From Leptobrachium leishanense (lineage: Eukaryota > Chordata > Amphibia > Anura > Megophryidae): 64,000 bases of DNA. Below are positions 28,341-40,013 of this stretch, one piece after another. The notes beneath the pieces were generated by a model. The model saw only the letters and a program-made list of their open reading frames with translations. It was not told the origin of the DNA and searched no databases. The stretch is taken from NCBI GenBank assembly GCA_009667805.1, contig CM019064.1:112628328-112692327 (forward strand). The letters are read 5' to 3'. The stretch's first letter is position 1. Each line of letters starts with the position of its first letter. A program made the translations under genes and the position numbers.

Positions 28341-29594
28341 TACTCCCTGCAGCTTTTTGTACACAATTTGTATAGCGGAGGATACGCAAACTGCACATCA
28401 CTCATAACATACTTTCTGTACACAAGTTCCATAGTACCTGAGCAGAATGAAGGGTCAAAGTTGTGAGCACACGTTCAGAACCAACCCATCGCTTGCCTCT
28501 CTCAGGACGCTTGCTATCATGGGCGTTCGGGGAGAGGGTGATGTCTGCATGCAGACCGTGCAAACATCACCAGTAACTGATCTGGTGACCAGATCAAAAT
28601 CCTGGCTGCTGGTGACATGAGTGGGTGGAGGAAACTTCTCCGCTTTGCACAGTGTTTCCTGACAAACCATGCTGGATGGGGGGTGGCACTTGGCACAGCC
28701 CGGCCACTTTAAAATACTAAAGTGGTTAGGGTATGTAGAGTGTCCCTTTAAGAATATGCAAGCATATGGGCATCAAGTACTGAGGTCTATATTACCATGA
28801 TAGCCTGAAGCAAAGCATGTCTGTGGATCCAAGTGGTCCTACTGGCCATGTGGTCTTGATACAAGCATAAATGATCTCAATTATTCTTTGAAAGGTTAAG
28901 CTGGATTTAGGGTTTTATATCAGGAGTGGTTAGGCCTTTTCATCTTAGGCATCTAATGAACACCCTGACACACTACTGGGTGATGTTTTAAAGATTTCCA
29001 ATGTTCTGCATAATTATTTTATTCCTGGAAAAAAAAGCTAATCTTGATTTGTTAATGTGTTTCACGATTCATCTGAATTTAATGAAACTCTCTCCAGAAT
29101 AAATGAGTAATCCCCATGCTTCGTGAATGCTTGGCATTTCAGCTAGACATTCAGGAGATTCACTGCCTGCCTGGAGTAGACTGGGGCACATACGACTGGC
29201 ATCGCAATGCCATTGTGACTCACACACACCTCTCATCAACAATGTGCAGCATGTCTGGGATAACTGCAAAAAATTTTTTGAAGGACGTATGCCCTTCGCC
29301 ACGATATAACAAACGTTTAATATACAGAAGAAAACAGGCTTTCATGGCCGTATGTAAAACTCACATCATTTTGTACATATTTTATCACAAATATGTGCCA
29401 GTATGACATATTATAAAGCATACAATGATGTACAAAACCTGAGATCATATTCCAAGCCTGCCATTATGTAAAACAGCTCCAGCCATTAACTTAACAGCTC
29501 AAGCAAGTATTTTCCGACTTTCAGATGTCCTAGCGGCTCACGCCTTTAGATCTTCCTATTTAAAACCTTAACACATCTCATCTGAAGATGATAC
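28341..29594. other. Gene-free stretch, nothing recognised
   Basis: No family homology, RNA motif or exon is visible. Short frames at 28455-28670 and 29069-29406 have no recognisable domain and occur on both strands. Confidence 0.4.
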
Positions 29595-30120
29595 TTAAAA
29601 AAACACTACCACTTACATAAACTGTAACTAGATTACGTGTGCATTACAAACAAAACCACATTATAAAATACATGCTTCTGTTTTCTTCTCTTTGTTTGAA
29701 GTAATTGCATGTAAAAAGGAAAAATAAAATTAGTTTTTTTTATCTCCCTATCATTTTTGTGGATTTTTTCCATGAGGCAAAATTTACTAAAGATTTTTCT
29801 TTGCCTCTGTGGTTTATCTAATCTGCAGTAATTAACAGTTTAATGATATGGAGGAGGGAGTATTTAGATAAGGCTGCAGGGGGCTATTGTTCTTCAGGCT
29901 ACTCAATTTATGAGATGGCAGCTGAATGAGATACAACAGGGAGAATTCTAATCGACCCCTGATGATGTCCTTTGAATAAATATGACACAATACAATTGAG
30001 TTTTGAAACAGTTATCGACCCATAGACTCCATTCTATGGCCATTGCCATAGGGTGAAGAGCAAGTGAAGTAAAGATACACAATAAGGACATTTCATTTTT
30101 TTGGTGGTAGTTGTCCTTTA
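29595..30120 (-). repeat. Unclassified dispersed repeat, copy 2 (uninterrupted)
   Basis: On the minus strand this matches 655-1533 over its outer and inner blocks, including ATGAAATGTCCTTATTGTGT, GGCAATGGCCAT, GGAGTCTATGGGT, GAAGAACAATAGCCCCCTG and GTAATCTAGTTACAG. A shorter spacer replaces about 150 bp of copy 1 near 700-840. It supplies the empty site for the family A MITE. Confidence 0.7.
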
Positions 30121-30445
30121 AGCGCTTGGATTCATTACCAACTGAAATAAGTCAATACAGGATGCCGTCAGTGAAAGCTTGAACAAGATTGATAATACAA
30201 TAAGACTGCTAACACATCCTATGAATCGCACTGACAAAAGTATACTATGAAAGAACATAATCAAAGGATGTGACAGTAGAGGAGATGAGAACATATTATT
30301 CTGCAAGTTATGAAACCTTACAATTCACTTAATGTTTCTTCAGTATAGCCTAAAGCACATACCCATCACATCCTGTCACTAAATCCCCATTGTTATACCC
30401 AAGCAGATCATTTTTATATCTGTAAACTACAAGCTTAAATGGAGC

Positions 30446-30832
30446 GAGAAAAAAGGGGTTTGTGAGGGTCACGAGGACGAGCAACAGCACTAGTGGCCTG
30501 CTCTACGGTGGGGCCCTCTCAGGTCTCACAGGGTTTTTGCTCGATTGTGCTATTACAGGGACAAATGCTCCATATGCAAATCAGCCTGCTCTCACCCAGA
30601 AAGGGTGGCCAGTGCTGATTGCCAAGGACGTCATCCCTGCACGAGAGATGCAGCAACCCCATACGATCGTTTCGGCCTTGTTAGGCCTCGTCAGGAGGGT
30701 ATAGCTGACACCTCGAACAAGGAGTCAACGTCTGGATTACCCTGTATACTTGTAGTGAGAAAAAAGGGGTTTGTGAGGGTCATGAGGACGAGCAACGGCA
30801 CTAGTGGCCTGCTCTACGGTGTGGCCCGCTCT
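30446..30832 (-). repeat. Hammerhead-type repeat H1, copy 2 (about 1.25 units)
   Basis: The tract GAGAAAAAAGGGGTTTGTGA followed by GGGTCA and GAGGACGAGCAAC starts at 30446 and again at 30757, so the unit is about 311 bp with the second copy truncated at about 30832. The minus strand matches 13250-13590. It carries one nearly complete hammerhead at 30650-30712. Confidence 0.82.
30650..30712 (-). ncRNA. Hammerhead ribozyme-like motif, nearly complete
   Basis: The minus strand reads CAGC-TAT-ACCCTC (stem I 3' side), CTGACGA, GGCC-TAACAA-GGCC (stem II, 4/4 pairs), GAAA, stem III ACG/CGT around AT, GTA as the cleavage triplet, then TGGGGTT-GCTG (stem I 5' side). All invariant core residues are present. 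The first stem I pair is a T-C mismatch, and GTA is an allowed but weaker triplet. The self-complementary ACGATCGT again suggests dimer stem III. Confidence 0.8.
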
Positions 30833-30854
30833 GATGGAGTGCTCTGTCTTTTGC

Positions 30855-30972
30855 AGTGATGGTGAACCTTCGCACCCCAGATGTTTCTGAACTACATGTC
30901 CCTAAAGTGTGGCGAAGCATCATGGAAATGTAGTTCCAAAACATCGGGAGTGCATCCGTTCACCATTACTGA
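30855..30972. mobile_element. hAT-like MITE (CAGTGATGGTGAAC ends)
   Basis: CAGTGATGGTGAACCTTCGC and its inverted counterpart GTTCACCATTACTG bound about 118 bp. The interior has CCCCAGATGTTTCTGAACTA and its mirror TAGTTCCAAAACATCGGG. The flanking 8-mers do not match, so the TSD is lost. Confidence 0.65.
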
Positions 30973-31385
30973 TATATTGTATGAAATGCATGATCAGGTG
31001 AGTGCAGCCACTTCTTTTTTACATCTGTAAAGTGAGGGCCTTTTGTGGGAGGGGTTAGCTATTTCAGAAGCCACTCCCACTGTTAAATAGCAATGATGTC
31101 TTCAACTGTGCAGGCCACCAACACTGTCTTTTTTTCCTCATGATTACTTCTATGTCCTGTTTCCTAACCCAGCATATCCAGACATCAGTTACAGCATCTG
31201 ACTTTTCATCCTTTTATATTCCAGCTATGTTATGGCTTTGGTAGCCGACCACAAATATATATACATACAGTACATATGCTACTTTACTTGAAGTGACTAT
31301 TTAAGAGCCTGATAATCTCTTCTCTCTTTTTTAGAGGAAATGGAACATTTAAATTGCTTGTATAAGAGTAAGTCGAGCACAAAAC

Positions 31386-31580
31386 GGCTGGGTGGAGTAG
31401 AGGTAACATCATTGCTCTATAACTGTGGAGACACAGGTTTGATCCCAGCAAAAGCACCTCTCCAGTAAGTGTCTTTGGGCAAGACACCTAACGGTACATA
31501 CTCGCCACCCAGGACATACTTGAAAACGAGAGAAATCTCAATGTATCCTTCCTGGTAAAATACTTCCTAAAAAAAAAAAA
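31386..31580 (+). mobile_element. tRNA-derived SINE, copy 1
   Basis: The head GGCTGGGTGGAGTAGAGG resembles a tRNA A-box region and GGTTTGATCCC (31436-31446) is a B box. GTGTCTTTGGGCAAGACACC is a core like those of CORE/V-SINEs. The tail, CTTGAAAACGAGAGAAATCT through TATCCTTCCTGGTAAAA, is shared with the 3' end of the L2-like LINE at 36605-36665. Ends in A-run. A second copy is at 41771-41966. Confidence 0.85.
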
Positions 31581-32289
31581 CAACCAAACAACATAATGTC
31601 ATTATACATAAAGTGCCACTGCCATCAGCAGAAAGGACGTCAAACACATTCAATTAATAAAATTAATTATTTAGTTTAGCAACATGCTGTGTAAATTAGT
31701 GACTGAAATCCATTGCCCTGATCAAGGGAATAATTCATATAATTAGTGATAAAGTAATTAGTTGTATCTTGGAAAACAAAAAATGTATCTGAAATATGTA
31801 AAAAACTATGTTTACTCAGAATAATACACAGAATTTAATTCCTTTTGTGTTGTTTGTAACTTTAACATGCAAAGCAGCAACAGGAAAGAGGGTGATTTAA
31901 CAGTATAATGCACTTGCCCTATCCAGTTCCTTTTTTAATGTACCAAATTCTCAGGCTGGTATATTGGAATTCCATATATCCCAGGCACTAGTAATGCATT
32001 AAAGACCAGGACCACCTGTATGTGCTGTACTGTAAGCAAAGTAGCAACAACTTCTATTGCATATGTAATTAGAAATAAGGTTCTTAATCATATTTGACAG
32101 ACAATTCATGTATACATAGCACACACTGTTATAGTATGTGGGTCATAATCTAAAACTAAAAGTACTGGTGCATATTATTCCCTAACAAGACTCAGGACAA
32201 AAAAAAATGCCACCGGGGTCATTATTTGACTTAATTTTAGTACTTTAATAATTTGCTGAAAATCAGCTCATTATTCCCTAGTTTGTGCT
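31581..32289. other. Gene-free AT-rich stretch
   Basis: Nothing recognised apart from simple AT-rich sequence. Confidence 0.4.
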
Positions 32290-32965
32290 AACTTATTTCC
32301 CTGTAGCGTCCCCATGTTAGTGTGATATACCAGGGCAGGCGCTACTTCAGCACTAACTGCTGGGATAGTCGTGGTAGCGTTTCCGTTCCGCTGCTAGTAT
32401 CACCTCCTGAGTCCATAAGACTCCATGGAGGGTTGCGTTTCCAGGATGCAAGCCCTGCGCAATCTCACTCTTAAGAGATCTCGAAGCGCCACAGAGGAAG
32501 ACTGGGAACTATTTGTCCCAAGTCTCACTCGGCTTGTGGCCAGAAGAAGTGGCAGATCGGGCCACTGTTCTCGCTGCGGGGTGACAGGGGAGTATCGGAT
32601 TTATGGGGTGGGGGGTTACAGGTTGCTACATGATTCTGCAAATGCAGAATCATGTAGCGCCAGCTTTTAGGAGGTGGTAAAATATGTCTGTCTGCATCCC
32701 TGCGGTAATTAGCGCAAGCACTGTAATACTTAACTAATCAAAATGCTATTTAATGATTGTGCTTCCCATGATAAGTATAGGATGCACAATGTACAGTAAG
32801 CTCACGGAAGATCGCACAAAAAAAACATGCGCAAACGGATTACTAACAGGGGTAGCGTCAGGAATGTAATATGTATGGTATGCCTTAAACACACTTATCC
32901 TGGCAGTGGCACTAATGCTTACATATCAAGGTGCCAACGTTAACGGCAACCATGGAATATAGCCC
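32290..32965. mobile_element. Family H MITE, 5'-eroded copy
   Basis: TTTCCCTGTAGCGTCCCCAT, CAGGGCAGGCGCTACTTCAG and the right part with AACGCTTA-like tracts and end AATATAGCCC match 3842-5061. The left terminus is eroded. The 81-codon frame at 32425 is within the element. Confidence 0.6.
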
Positions 32966-33261
32966 ATAGACAGGGCACAGCTTGTATACTCTGAAGCATT
33001 CAGTTACAATGGAGAAAGTGAAATGAACTCTGACCTCTGTTACATGCTTCATTCCAGTCCTACCATAATGTCAACAAAGAATGTCCTGCTTATTTAACAT
33101 CAGCCGCTGTTGCAGAGCCCTCTTGACCCTAATAAGTATCAGCTGCGTCTCAAAGCCTTGCTGACCCTACTTACATAAATAAGTCAAACCTAGTTTATGT
33201 TCTTTCAATCCAAAGGCAAAACAATGGCATCACAAGGGCTGACGGTGATTGCTCGAAATAA

Positions 33262-34534
33262 AAATGTCTATACATGAGTATCTAAGATTACTAAAATACC
33301 GAAAATACCGGAATGCGTGCACAAAACAAACAAAAATGGCTAAAGCCCAATACTTCAATGAAAATTTAAACCATAACATATCAAACCCTAGAAATTTTTG
33401 GAAAATCATAAGTAACATACAAGCACTCCCCATCCACTCCCAACCGGCTGCTGTCAAAGTAAACAACCAAACTGTACAACACCCCCTAGATGTAGCAAAT
33501 GCTTTTAATAATTATTTTGTTGGATGCGCCACCACCCTGATTGCTAAGCTTGGAAATGACACGCAATCAGAAAGGCCGCATGCAGGTCAGGCCCCACCAA
33601 CTGTGCAAAGACCCTGTAATGGAGAGAAATTTAGTTTTAGACCAGTGCCTGTCAGTGTCATCACTAAACTTCTCCGTAACCAAAAAATGAAATACCAATC
33701 TGGACCTGATCAAATCCCAGCAATGCTGCTGAAAATCAGTGCGCCAGCAATTGCAAAACCTATCGCAACCCTATTCAATGAATCACTGGCGACTGGATAT
33801 ATACCCAAACTCTGGAAGACTGCAAGGGTGGTACCTATCCATAAAAGTGGAGACAATACTTTGGTATCCAACTACCGTCCAATATCACTACTCCCTGTAA
33901 TGTCAAAAATTCTGGAAAAATGTGTCTACACTCAATTACGTGATTATTATCAGTATCGGAACTATTAACCCCAGATCAATTAGGCTTTCGTCCAAAACAT
34001 TCAACTACAACCGCCCTTTTAAAAGTTTGTAATGATATCCAAGCGGGCATGGAACAAGGAAACCTAACTGGAGCCATCTTCCTTGATTTTGCCAAGGCCT
34101 TTGACACAGTAGACCATGGCATCCTATTACAAAAACTTAAAAACTCCGGTATTGGTTATAGCACGCTAACATGGTTCCAATCATATGTGTCTGATCGGTC
34201 GCAATATGTGTTCATTTCTGACAGCACTTCCCTTCCCCTCCCAGTCACGTACGGTGTACCCCAAGGCTCGATACTAGGCCCCCTGCTATTCACAATATTC
34301 ATAAATGATCTGCCCAATGTCTGCAAAGCCTCAACTGTACACATATACGCAGACGACACTGTGATCTATACCAGCCAACCAAATCTCCTGCAGCTGGAGG
34401 CCGTGCTGCAAGACCAATTCACAGGGGTAAAAAAGTGGATCGCAGATAACAAACTTTTTCTAAATACTGACAAAACTGTTACAATGCTCTTTGGAACCGC
34501 ACCTAAACTACACAAATTGCAAACACCCCATCTA
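33262..34534 (+). pseudogene. L2-like LINE RT, fingers and palm
   Basis: Blocks in order: NPRNFWKIISNIQALP, YQSGPDQIPAMLLKISAPAI, GYIPKLWKTARVVPIHKSGD, NYRPISLLPVMSKILEKCVY; then, after a +1 frameshift near 33960, DQLGFRPKHSTTTALL, GAIFLDFAKAFDTVDHGILL (motif A), TYGVPQGSILGPLLFTIFIN (motif B), YADDTVIYTSQP (motif C) and NKLFLNTDKTVTMLFGT. The YADDTVIY and LN--KT-VMLFGT forms are typical of L2. The Tc1 insertion at 34533 ends the frame. Confidence 0.87.
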
Positions 34535-35780
34535 CACTATATTGCCAAAAGTATTCGCTCACCCATCAAAATAATCAGAATCAGATGTTCCAATCACTTC
34601 CATGGCCACAGGTATAAATTCAAGCACCTAGGCATGCAGACTGTTTTTACAAACATTTCTGAAAGAATGGGTCGCTCTCAGGAGCTCAGTGAATTCCAGC
34701 GTGGAACTGTGATAGGATGCCACCTGTGCAACAAATCCAGTGGTGAAATTTCCTCGCTCCTAAATATTCCACAGTCAACCGTCAGCTGTATTATAAGAAC
34801 GTGGAAGTGTTTGGGAACGACAGGAACTCAGCCACGAAGTGGTAGGCCACGTAAACTGACGGAGCGGGGTCAGCGGATGCTGAGGCGCATAGTGTGAAGA
34901 GGTCGCCAACTTTCTGCAGAGTCAATCGCTACAGACCTCCAAACTTCATGTGGCCTTCAGATTAGCTCAAGAACAGTGCGCAGAGAGCTTCATGGAATGG
35001 GTTTCCATGGCCGAGCAGCTGCATCCAAGCCATACATCACCAAGTGCAATGAAAAGCGTTGGATGCAGTGGTGTAAAGCACGCCGCCACTGGACTCTAGA
35101 GCAGTGGAGACGCGTTCTCTGGAGTGACGAATCGCGCTTCTCCATCTGGCAATCTGATGGACGAGCCTAGGTTTAGCAGTTGCCAGGAGAATGGTACTTG
35201 TCTGACTGCATTGTGGCAAGTGTAAAGTTTGGTGGAGGGGGGATTATGGTGTGGGGTTGTTTTTCAGGAGCTGGGCTTGACCCCTTATTTCCAGTGAAAG
35301 GAACTCTGAATGCTTCAGCATACCAAGACATTTTGTACAATTCCATGCTCCCAACTTTGTGGGAACAGTTTGGAGCTGGCCCCTTCCTCTTCCAACATGA
35401 CTGTGCACCAGCGCGCAAAGCAAGGTCCATAAAGACATGGATGACAGAGTCTGGTGTGGATGAACTTGACTAGCCTGCACAGAGTCCTGACCTCAACCCG
35501 ATAGAACACCTTTGGGATGAATTAGAGCAGAGACTGAGAGCCAGGCCTTCTCATCCAACATCAGTGTGTGACCTCATAAATGCGCTTCTGGAAGAATGGT
35601 CAAAAATGTCCATAAACACACTCCTAAACCTTGTGGACAGCCTTCCCAGAAGAGTTGAAGCTGTTATAGCTGCAAAGGGTGGACCGACGTCATATTGAAA
35701 CCTATGGATTAGGAATGGGATGTCACTTAAGTTCACATGCGAGTCAAGGCAGGTGAGCGAATACTTTTGGCAATATAGTG
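34535..35780 (+). mobile_element. Tc1-like transposon, complete ends, TSD TA
   Basis: CACTATATTGCCAAAAG and its inverted complement form the ends of a 1246-bp element flanked by TA (34533-34534, 35781-35782). LINE coding continues on both sides, so this insertion is younger than the L2-like LINE. It carries a full-length transposase frame with stop codons. Confidence 0.92.
34667..35698 (+). pseudogene. Tc1 transposase, full length but with four in-frame stops
   Basis: MGRSQELSEFQRGTVIGCHL starts a frame of 343 codons, with no frameshift, ending at TGA 35696-35698. The N-terminal helix-turn-helix pair (SSLLNIPQSTVSCIIRTWK) is followed by the GRPRKLT linker and the DDE domain: LWSDESRFSIWQ (first D), [13 protein letters not shown] (second D) and NPIEHLWDELEQRL (E). 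The stops are at 34895-34897 (TGA), 35168-35170 and 35174-35176 (TAG), and 35471-35473 (TAG). All DDE residues remain, so it is dead only through point mutations. Confidence 0.9.
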
Positions 35781-36394
35781 TATGTGTGGGGACAAGATCA
35801 AATGACACACTGACTACAGTCACTTCTCTCAAATATCTAGATATGTGGTTAGACCCAAATCTATCTTTTGGCCCCCACATCGAAAAACTCTCATCTAAAC
35901 TCTACCCCAAACTAGGTGCCCTGTACAGAAACAAATCCTGCCTGAGCCCCGCGGTAAGAAAGCAGATTGTGCAACAAATGCTTATGCCAGCCATTGAATA
36001 CGGAGATGTAGTGTATGCAGCTGCCCCTCAATCACACCTCCAGAAACTTACTACATTGTATAACTCATTCTGCCGCTTTGTGCTACAATGTAACTACATG
36101 ACCCACCATTGTGACATGTTAAAAGAACTAAACTGGCCATCGCTGGAATGTAGACGCACTCTTCACCTTTCCAACCTGGCGTTTAAGAGCTTTTCTGGGA
36201 AGCTACCACCCTACCTGAATAGGCTGGTTGCCTCAGCAGTTCCCTCATCCTATAATATAACCTCAGATCCAGGACCAGCACCTTACTTGCAATACCACAA
36301 TACAAAAAGAAAGTGGCTCGATCCTCATTTTCCTACAGAGCACCACAATTATGGAATAACCTCCCAGACGCCATCAAATCTTCCCCCAGTCTAA
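35781..36394 (+). pseudogene. L2-like LINE ORF2, C-terminal part
   Basis: VTSLKYLDMWLDPNLSFGPH, IEKLSSKLYPKLGALYRNKS, LMPAIEYGDVVYAAAP and WPSLECRRTLHLSNLAFKSF continue the LINE protein after the Tc1. YLG/YLD-W-D--L-F--H and the long C-terminal helices are family hallmarks. A stop and 3' UTR follow. Confidence 0.83.
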
Positions 36395-37066
36395 AGTCCC
36401 TTAAGTCCCTATTAACATACCTCAATAAGGAATGCACCTGTAACACAGTGACTATATACCGAATGCACCTGTAAACATGTAACATAATGACTTTATTTCC
36501 TACATATTTATTTTTCTGTTAATCTGTATATTTGGCTTTGTGTTAATATCTTGCATTTTACTATTTTGTATTTCTGTAAACATTCAATGTTCTTGAACCC
36601 AGGACGTACTTGAAAACGAGAGAAATCTCAATGTATCCTTCCTGGTAAAATCCTTTATAAATAAATAAAAAGTAATTTAAATTGCCGGGAATAAACTGTA
36701 CTGTGGCACAAGAACATATGTTATTTAACAGGAGTATGGAAACAAAACAAAACAGAAGACATTGTGGCAAAATTTAAGGATGATTTTCCATAGTCTAAGA
36801 GTAGCAACGTGTTTTCTGATGGGAAAGTGGTGGATTGGACATATACTTTCAAGCAATGGGGAGGTCTCAACAGATTTAGAGTATCAAAAGAGCAAAGGCC
36901 AGTCACCCCACCAGGAGACATTTACTTGAATGAAGTTCCTGCTGCTGTCGAAAATGTATATGTCCAAATGAAATGTCTGATACTGGACTCCTACTGGTGT
37001 AACTGGCCTGTCCTTTTTATGATACTCTGGATTGTTTGAGTTTGGATTCCTGATACTCAACACTAA

Positions 37067-37438
37067 GGTCACTATCATGTGCCTTGTGTTAAAATGGGGA
37101 ACGCTAAGAGCAAAAACTTGTGCTCGAAAATTTCCCCTTACCGTCTCTGTTTGTCAATTAGATTACGAGGCAGGCACTGAATTCAGCAGCTTGCCTCATA
37201 ACGAGCGCTACCCTCCAGGATACTCGTGATAGCGCTAACGTGATCTTAACACTAATTACTCCTGGCACTCCCCATGTTAAGTACAGGGAGCGTAAAGTAC
37301 AGTAAGAAATGCTAATACCGATGGATTTTTTTAACCTGTTAGCGATCGGGATCTGATCTGGGCGTCCTGCTATAATGTCTTAACCTAGCGCTATTGTTCA
37401 CGTATGTGAGCGCTAGCGTTAAGGAGGTTATAGGACCC
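37067..37438. mobile_element. Family H MITE, TSD TAA
   Basis: GGTCACTATCATG at the left and GGTTATAGGACCC at the right are inverted, flanked by TAA (37064-37066, 37439-37441). The interior has AAATGGGGAACGCTAAG, GGCAGGCACTGAATTCAGCA and GAGCGCTAGCGTTAAG. Non-coding. Its clear 3-bp duplication supports a Harbinger-type origin for family H. Confidence 0.82.
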
Positions 37439-38151
37439 TAAATGTGGCGTTGTGGTTACCCTACTTAACGAGCGTGTGCCCCTCTTTTCGTACTTCAAAA
37501 GGACTAACAGGTAGAAGAATGTAGAAAAGGACAGAAAACCTTCACTGTCGAATCTCAAGACAGGTCCTGGACGTCTAGCAGTGAGTTATCAGGGAGCATT
37601 GTAGAAGGCTCATTATGATCAAAGCCATTATGTCATAATGATGTCCCAGGAGAATTTTCATCATATGCCTTTTATTCTCATAGCAATAGGTTAGCAGATT
37701 TAGCGATTTGCAAGCATTTGTGACAGGACAAAAACCGAAATATTCTACTTGCATTCTATCACATACAGTGTTTCTGGTGAAGAGAAAAAGTTGCACCCTG
37801 GGAAAATTAAACAGCTGAAAAAAATCGAAATAATGAGTTATTTCATACAGAAATGATTACACGGATGAAAAGGAGTTTTCTCACATTAATATCTCAATGT
37901 TTTTTACTTTTAAAATTAACTTCAGAAATGAAAGAAGCAGTGAAAATCCTCCCGGCCCGCTTCGAAGAATTCCTATGGGTCGCATACAGCAGGCTGAAAA
38001 CCAGTGTGAAGCGCTCTGTACTTACACAATAATGACTACAACTCAGCGAAAGGCATGAACACGGAACGTAAATACTTAAAATACATTTCTACACAAGAAT
38101 TTCAGATATTTAAAACACGTGCTTATTCAAAGAACTTTATAGTTTAACCCT

Positions 38152-38280
38152 TTAATACCAGTGGGGGAGAACTATGCCGTCCCTGCGACGGGAGGGACTG
38201 AATAGCAGGACCCGCTGGCGTCTATGGGCAGCGTCCGGCCTGCCTACCAGCTGGTATAAATGCTAATGTATGGACTTGCT
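38152..38280. mobile_element. Fragment of a TTAA-type MITE
   Basis: TTTAACCCTTTAATACCAGT followed by GACGGGAGGGACTG resembles ends of the TTAACCCCTT-type elements at 42186 and 45294. Only one end is seen. Confidence 0.35.
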
Positions 38281-38792
38281 AGAATTATATTACAGTAGGT
38301 AGGTTGTGCATTTTTACTGTAAATGTGGATTCTAATTAAGAAACACACAACCTCCGTTCCATAACTTTAATTCTGTACATTAGCATTTACACTGTTATAG
38401 CTAGAACGTGTAAGACCATAAATACATTTTTTACTGTTACAGTAATAACATGCAAGTCCATATATTAACATTTTAAAGTTATATTTTCAACCTGCAAGTC
38501 CCCAGTTATATTTACAACTTGCAACTCCCTCTTTTAACATTCCACAATTGTACTTACAAACCACAAAATCAGGGGTCAAGTCCTAGAAAAATAAGTGTGG
38601 GAACTCTCCAAGATTTCTGTCCTCCCAATTAGTACTCATCGTCTCGGACTTAAAACACTCCCTCACTCAGATCTGTTATATTTATGTATATATGTGGATT
38701 TTAGGAAAAATGTATGATCAATCCTATATTCATTGTGGCTTAATAGGGAACATGACCATATTCAGTAGAAAATAAAAGTCATAAAACATTAA

Positions 38793-38962
38793 GGGCCCTA
38801 TTACACTCTTCGCGTTTGCGTTTGTTACCTTGCGCTTTGCAGCGTGAGGTTACTGTACTTTGCGCTCCCCATGTTAAGTATAGGGAGCACAAAGTGTTAA
38901 TCAGCGCTGGATTACAAAGTCCCAGCGCTGATTAACGTCTGGCTCTGGTTAGCAAAAAGTTA
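38793..38962. mobile_element. Family H MITE fragment
   Basis: Starts GGGCCCTATTACACTC after TAA and contains GCGCTCCCCATGTTAAGTAT, which matches 18726-18745 and other family H copies. The far end is missing. Confidence 0.65.
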
Positions 38963-39299
38963 TAGGAACTATTTGCACCAAAGTGCAACAAGAATGCCGA
39001 AATAACGGTTAACTTTTATTAAACACAATCACAAGACAACCAAGGAGTGAAAAATAATGTATGAATTAGGTCTATAATAAATAAAGGTAGCAATGGGTGA
39101 TATCCAAAACATGGCAGCCGGCCTAAATAGGCATACAGTAATAAAGGTAGTCACAAGTCACAGACTATACCTCGGTGGTTCAAGCCACCTACATACCCAA
39201 TGGTAAAGGGAAAAGGGACTGAAGGGAAACCCATAACCATAAAAAAGACCAATGAAACAGTCAGGAAAAAGGGTCTGTTAAAAACAATACAGAGGCATG

Positions 39300-39338
39300 G
39301 CTCGACACATTTTGCCCGAATATGGCTTAATCTAGAGC
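39300..39338 (-). ncRNA. Hammerhead-like relic
   Basis: The minus strand has GCTC, TAGATTA (for CTGANGA), stem II GCC/GGC around ATATTC, AAAA for GAAA, GTGTC, then GAGC pairing with GCTC. Layout fits, core is decayed. Confidence 0.4.
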
Positions 39339-39581
39339 TGAAGTGCCGGTCTCGCTTACCCCAATATATGTAAGGAAAAATTATGGTCTAATTGCCTTCA
39401 GCCGACAAGTACCGGACATCCGTACAGGTACATTGTGCGGGTAACCGGCGGTTATAATTGTTTATACAGTGCCAGTATAATCTGCAGCGCTGTATAATGG
39501 GTCCTGCAAAATATATATAAAATGAATAAATCGATTTGACAAAAGCCATATGATTGCAATTCTCGATTGACATACTGTTTA

Positions 39582-39740
39582 TTATTATTATTAGTCTTTA
39601 TTTATAAAGCGCCAGCATATTCCGCAGCGCTGTACAATAAGCACAGTATAGACAGGGTTACAATACATTGAACAACATTTGACAAACGGTACAGGAGGAG
39701 ATGAGGGCCCTATTCCCGTAGGAACTCACAATCTAGAAGG
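39582..39740 (-). repeat. LINE 3'-tail relic (TTTATAAAGCGCCAGCATAT type)
   Basis: TTATTATTATTA followed by TTTATTTATAAAGCGCC, GCAGCGCTGTACAATAAGC and GGGCCCTATTCCCGTAGGAA is a common vertebrate LINE 3' end in reverse orientation. A second, shorter relic is at 39919-39990 and relatives are at 62628-62924. Confidence 0.6.
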
Positions 39741-39758
39741 GTTGGGTTGGAAACAGGA

Positions 39759-39792
39759 GGAGCGGACGTGTTTCGTGGATGAAGCCTGCTCC
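39759..39792 (-). ncRNA. Hammerhead-like relic with core deletion
   Basis: The minus strand reads GGAGC, AGGCTTCATCCAC, GAAACACGTC, then C and GCTCC. Stem I arms, GAAA, short stem III and GTC are there, but the CTGANGA segment is missing. Confidence 0.35.
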
Positions 39793-40013
39793 TATGCAAA
39801 GTTTGGGAGGTGTTGAATACAGAGTCTGTGGTTTGCTTACATTGTTTTCTTTCTATCTAGCTAGGTAGGGAAAGCACAATAAAATGATCCACACCGTATT
39901 GAACAGTGCTTTTAAGTCATCTTATTATTATTATCATCATTTCTATAGTGCCCATAGTTTTCTCAGTGTTTTACAATAAATATTGAGGATCAACTAACAA
40001 ATTTACAAACTTA

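Larger units (their letters stand above)
33262..36670 (+). mobile_element. L2-like LINE, 5'-truncated, split by Tc1
   Basis: Segments 33262-34534 and 35781-36670 are collinear, separated by a complete Tc1. The protein is an L2-type RT without its endonuclease domain (5' truncation). The 3' end reads CAATGTATCCTTCCTGGTAA then TAAATAAATAAA. The tail of about 55 bp is shared with the SINEs at 31386 and 41771. Confidence 0.85.

Noticed and set aside
31386..31460. tRNA gene at the SINE head
   Set aside because: A- and B-box-like sequences are there, but the cloverleaf cannot be completed and the sequence continues into a SINE core and LINE tail.
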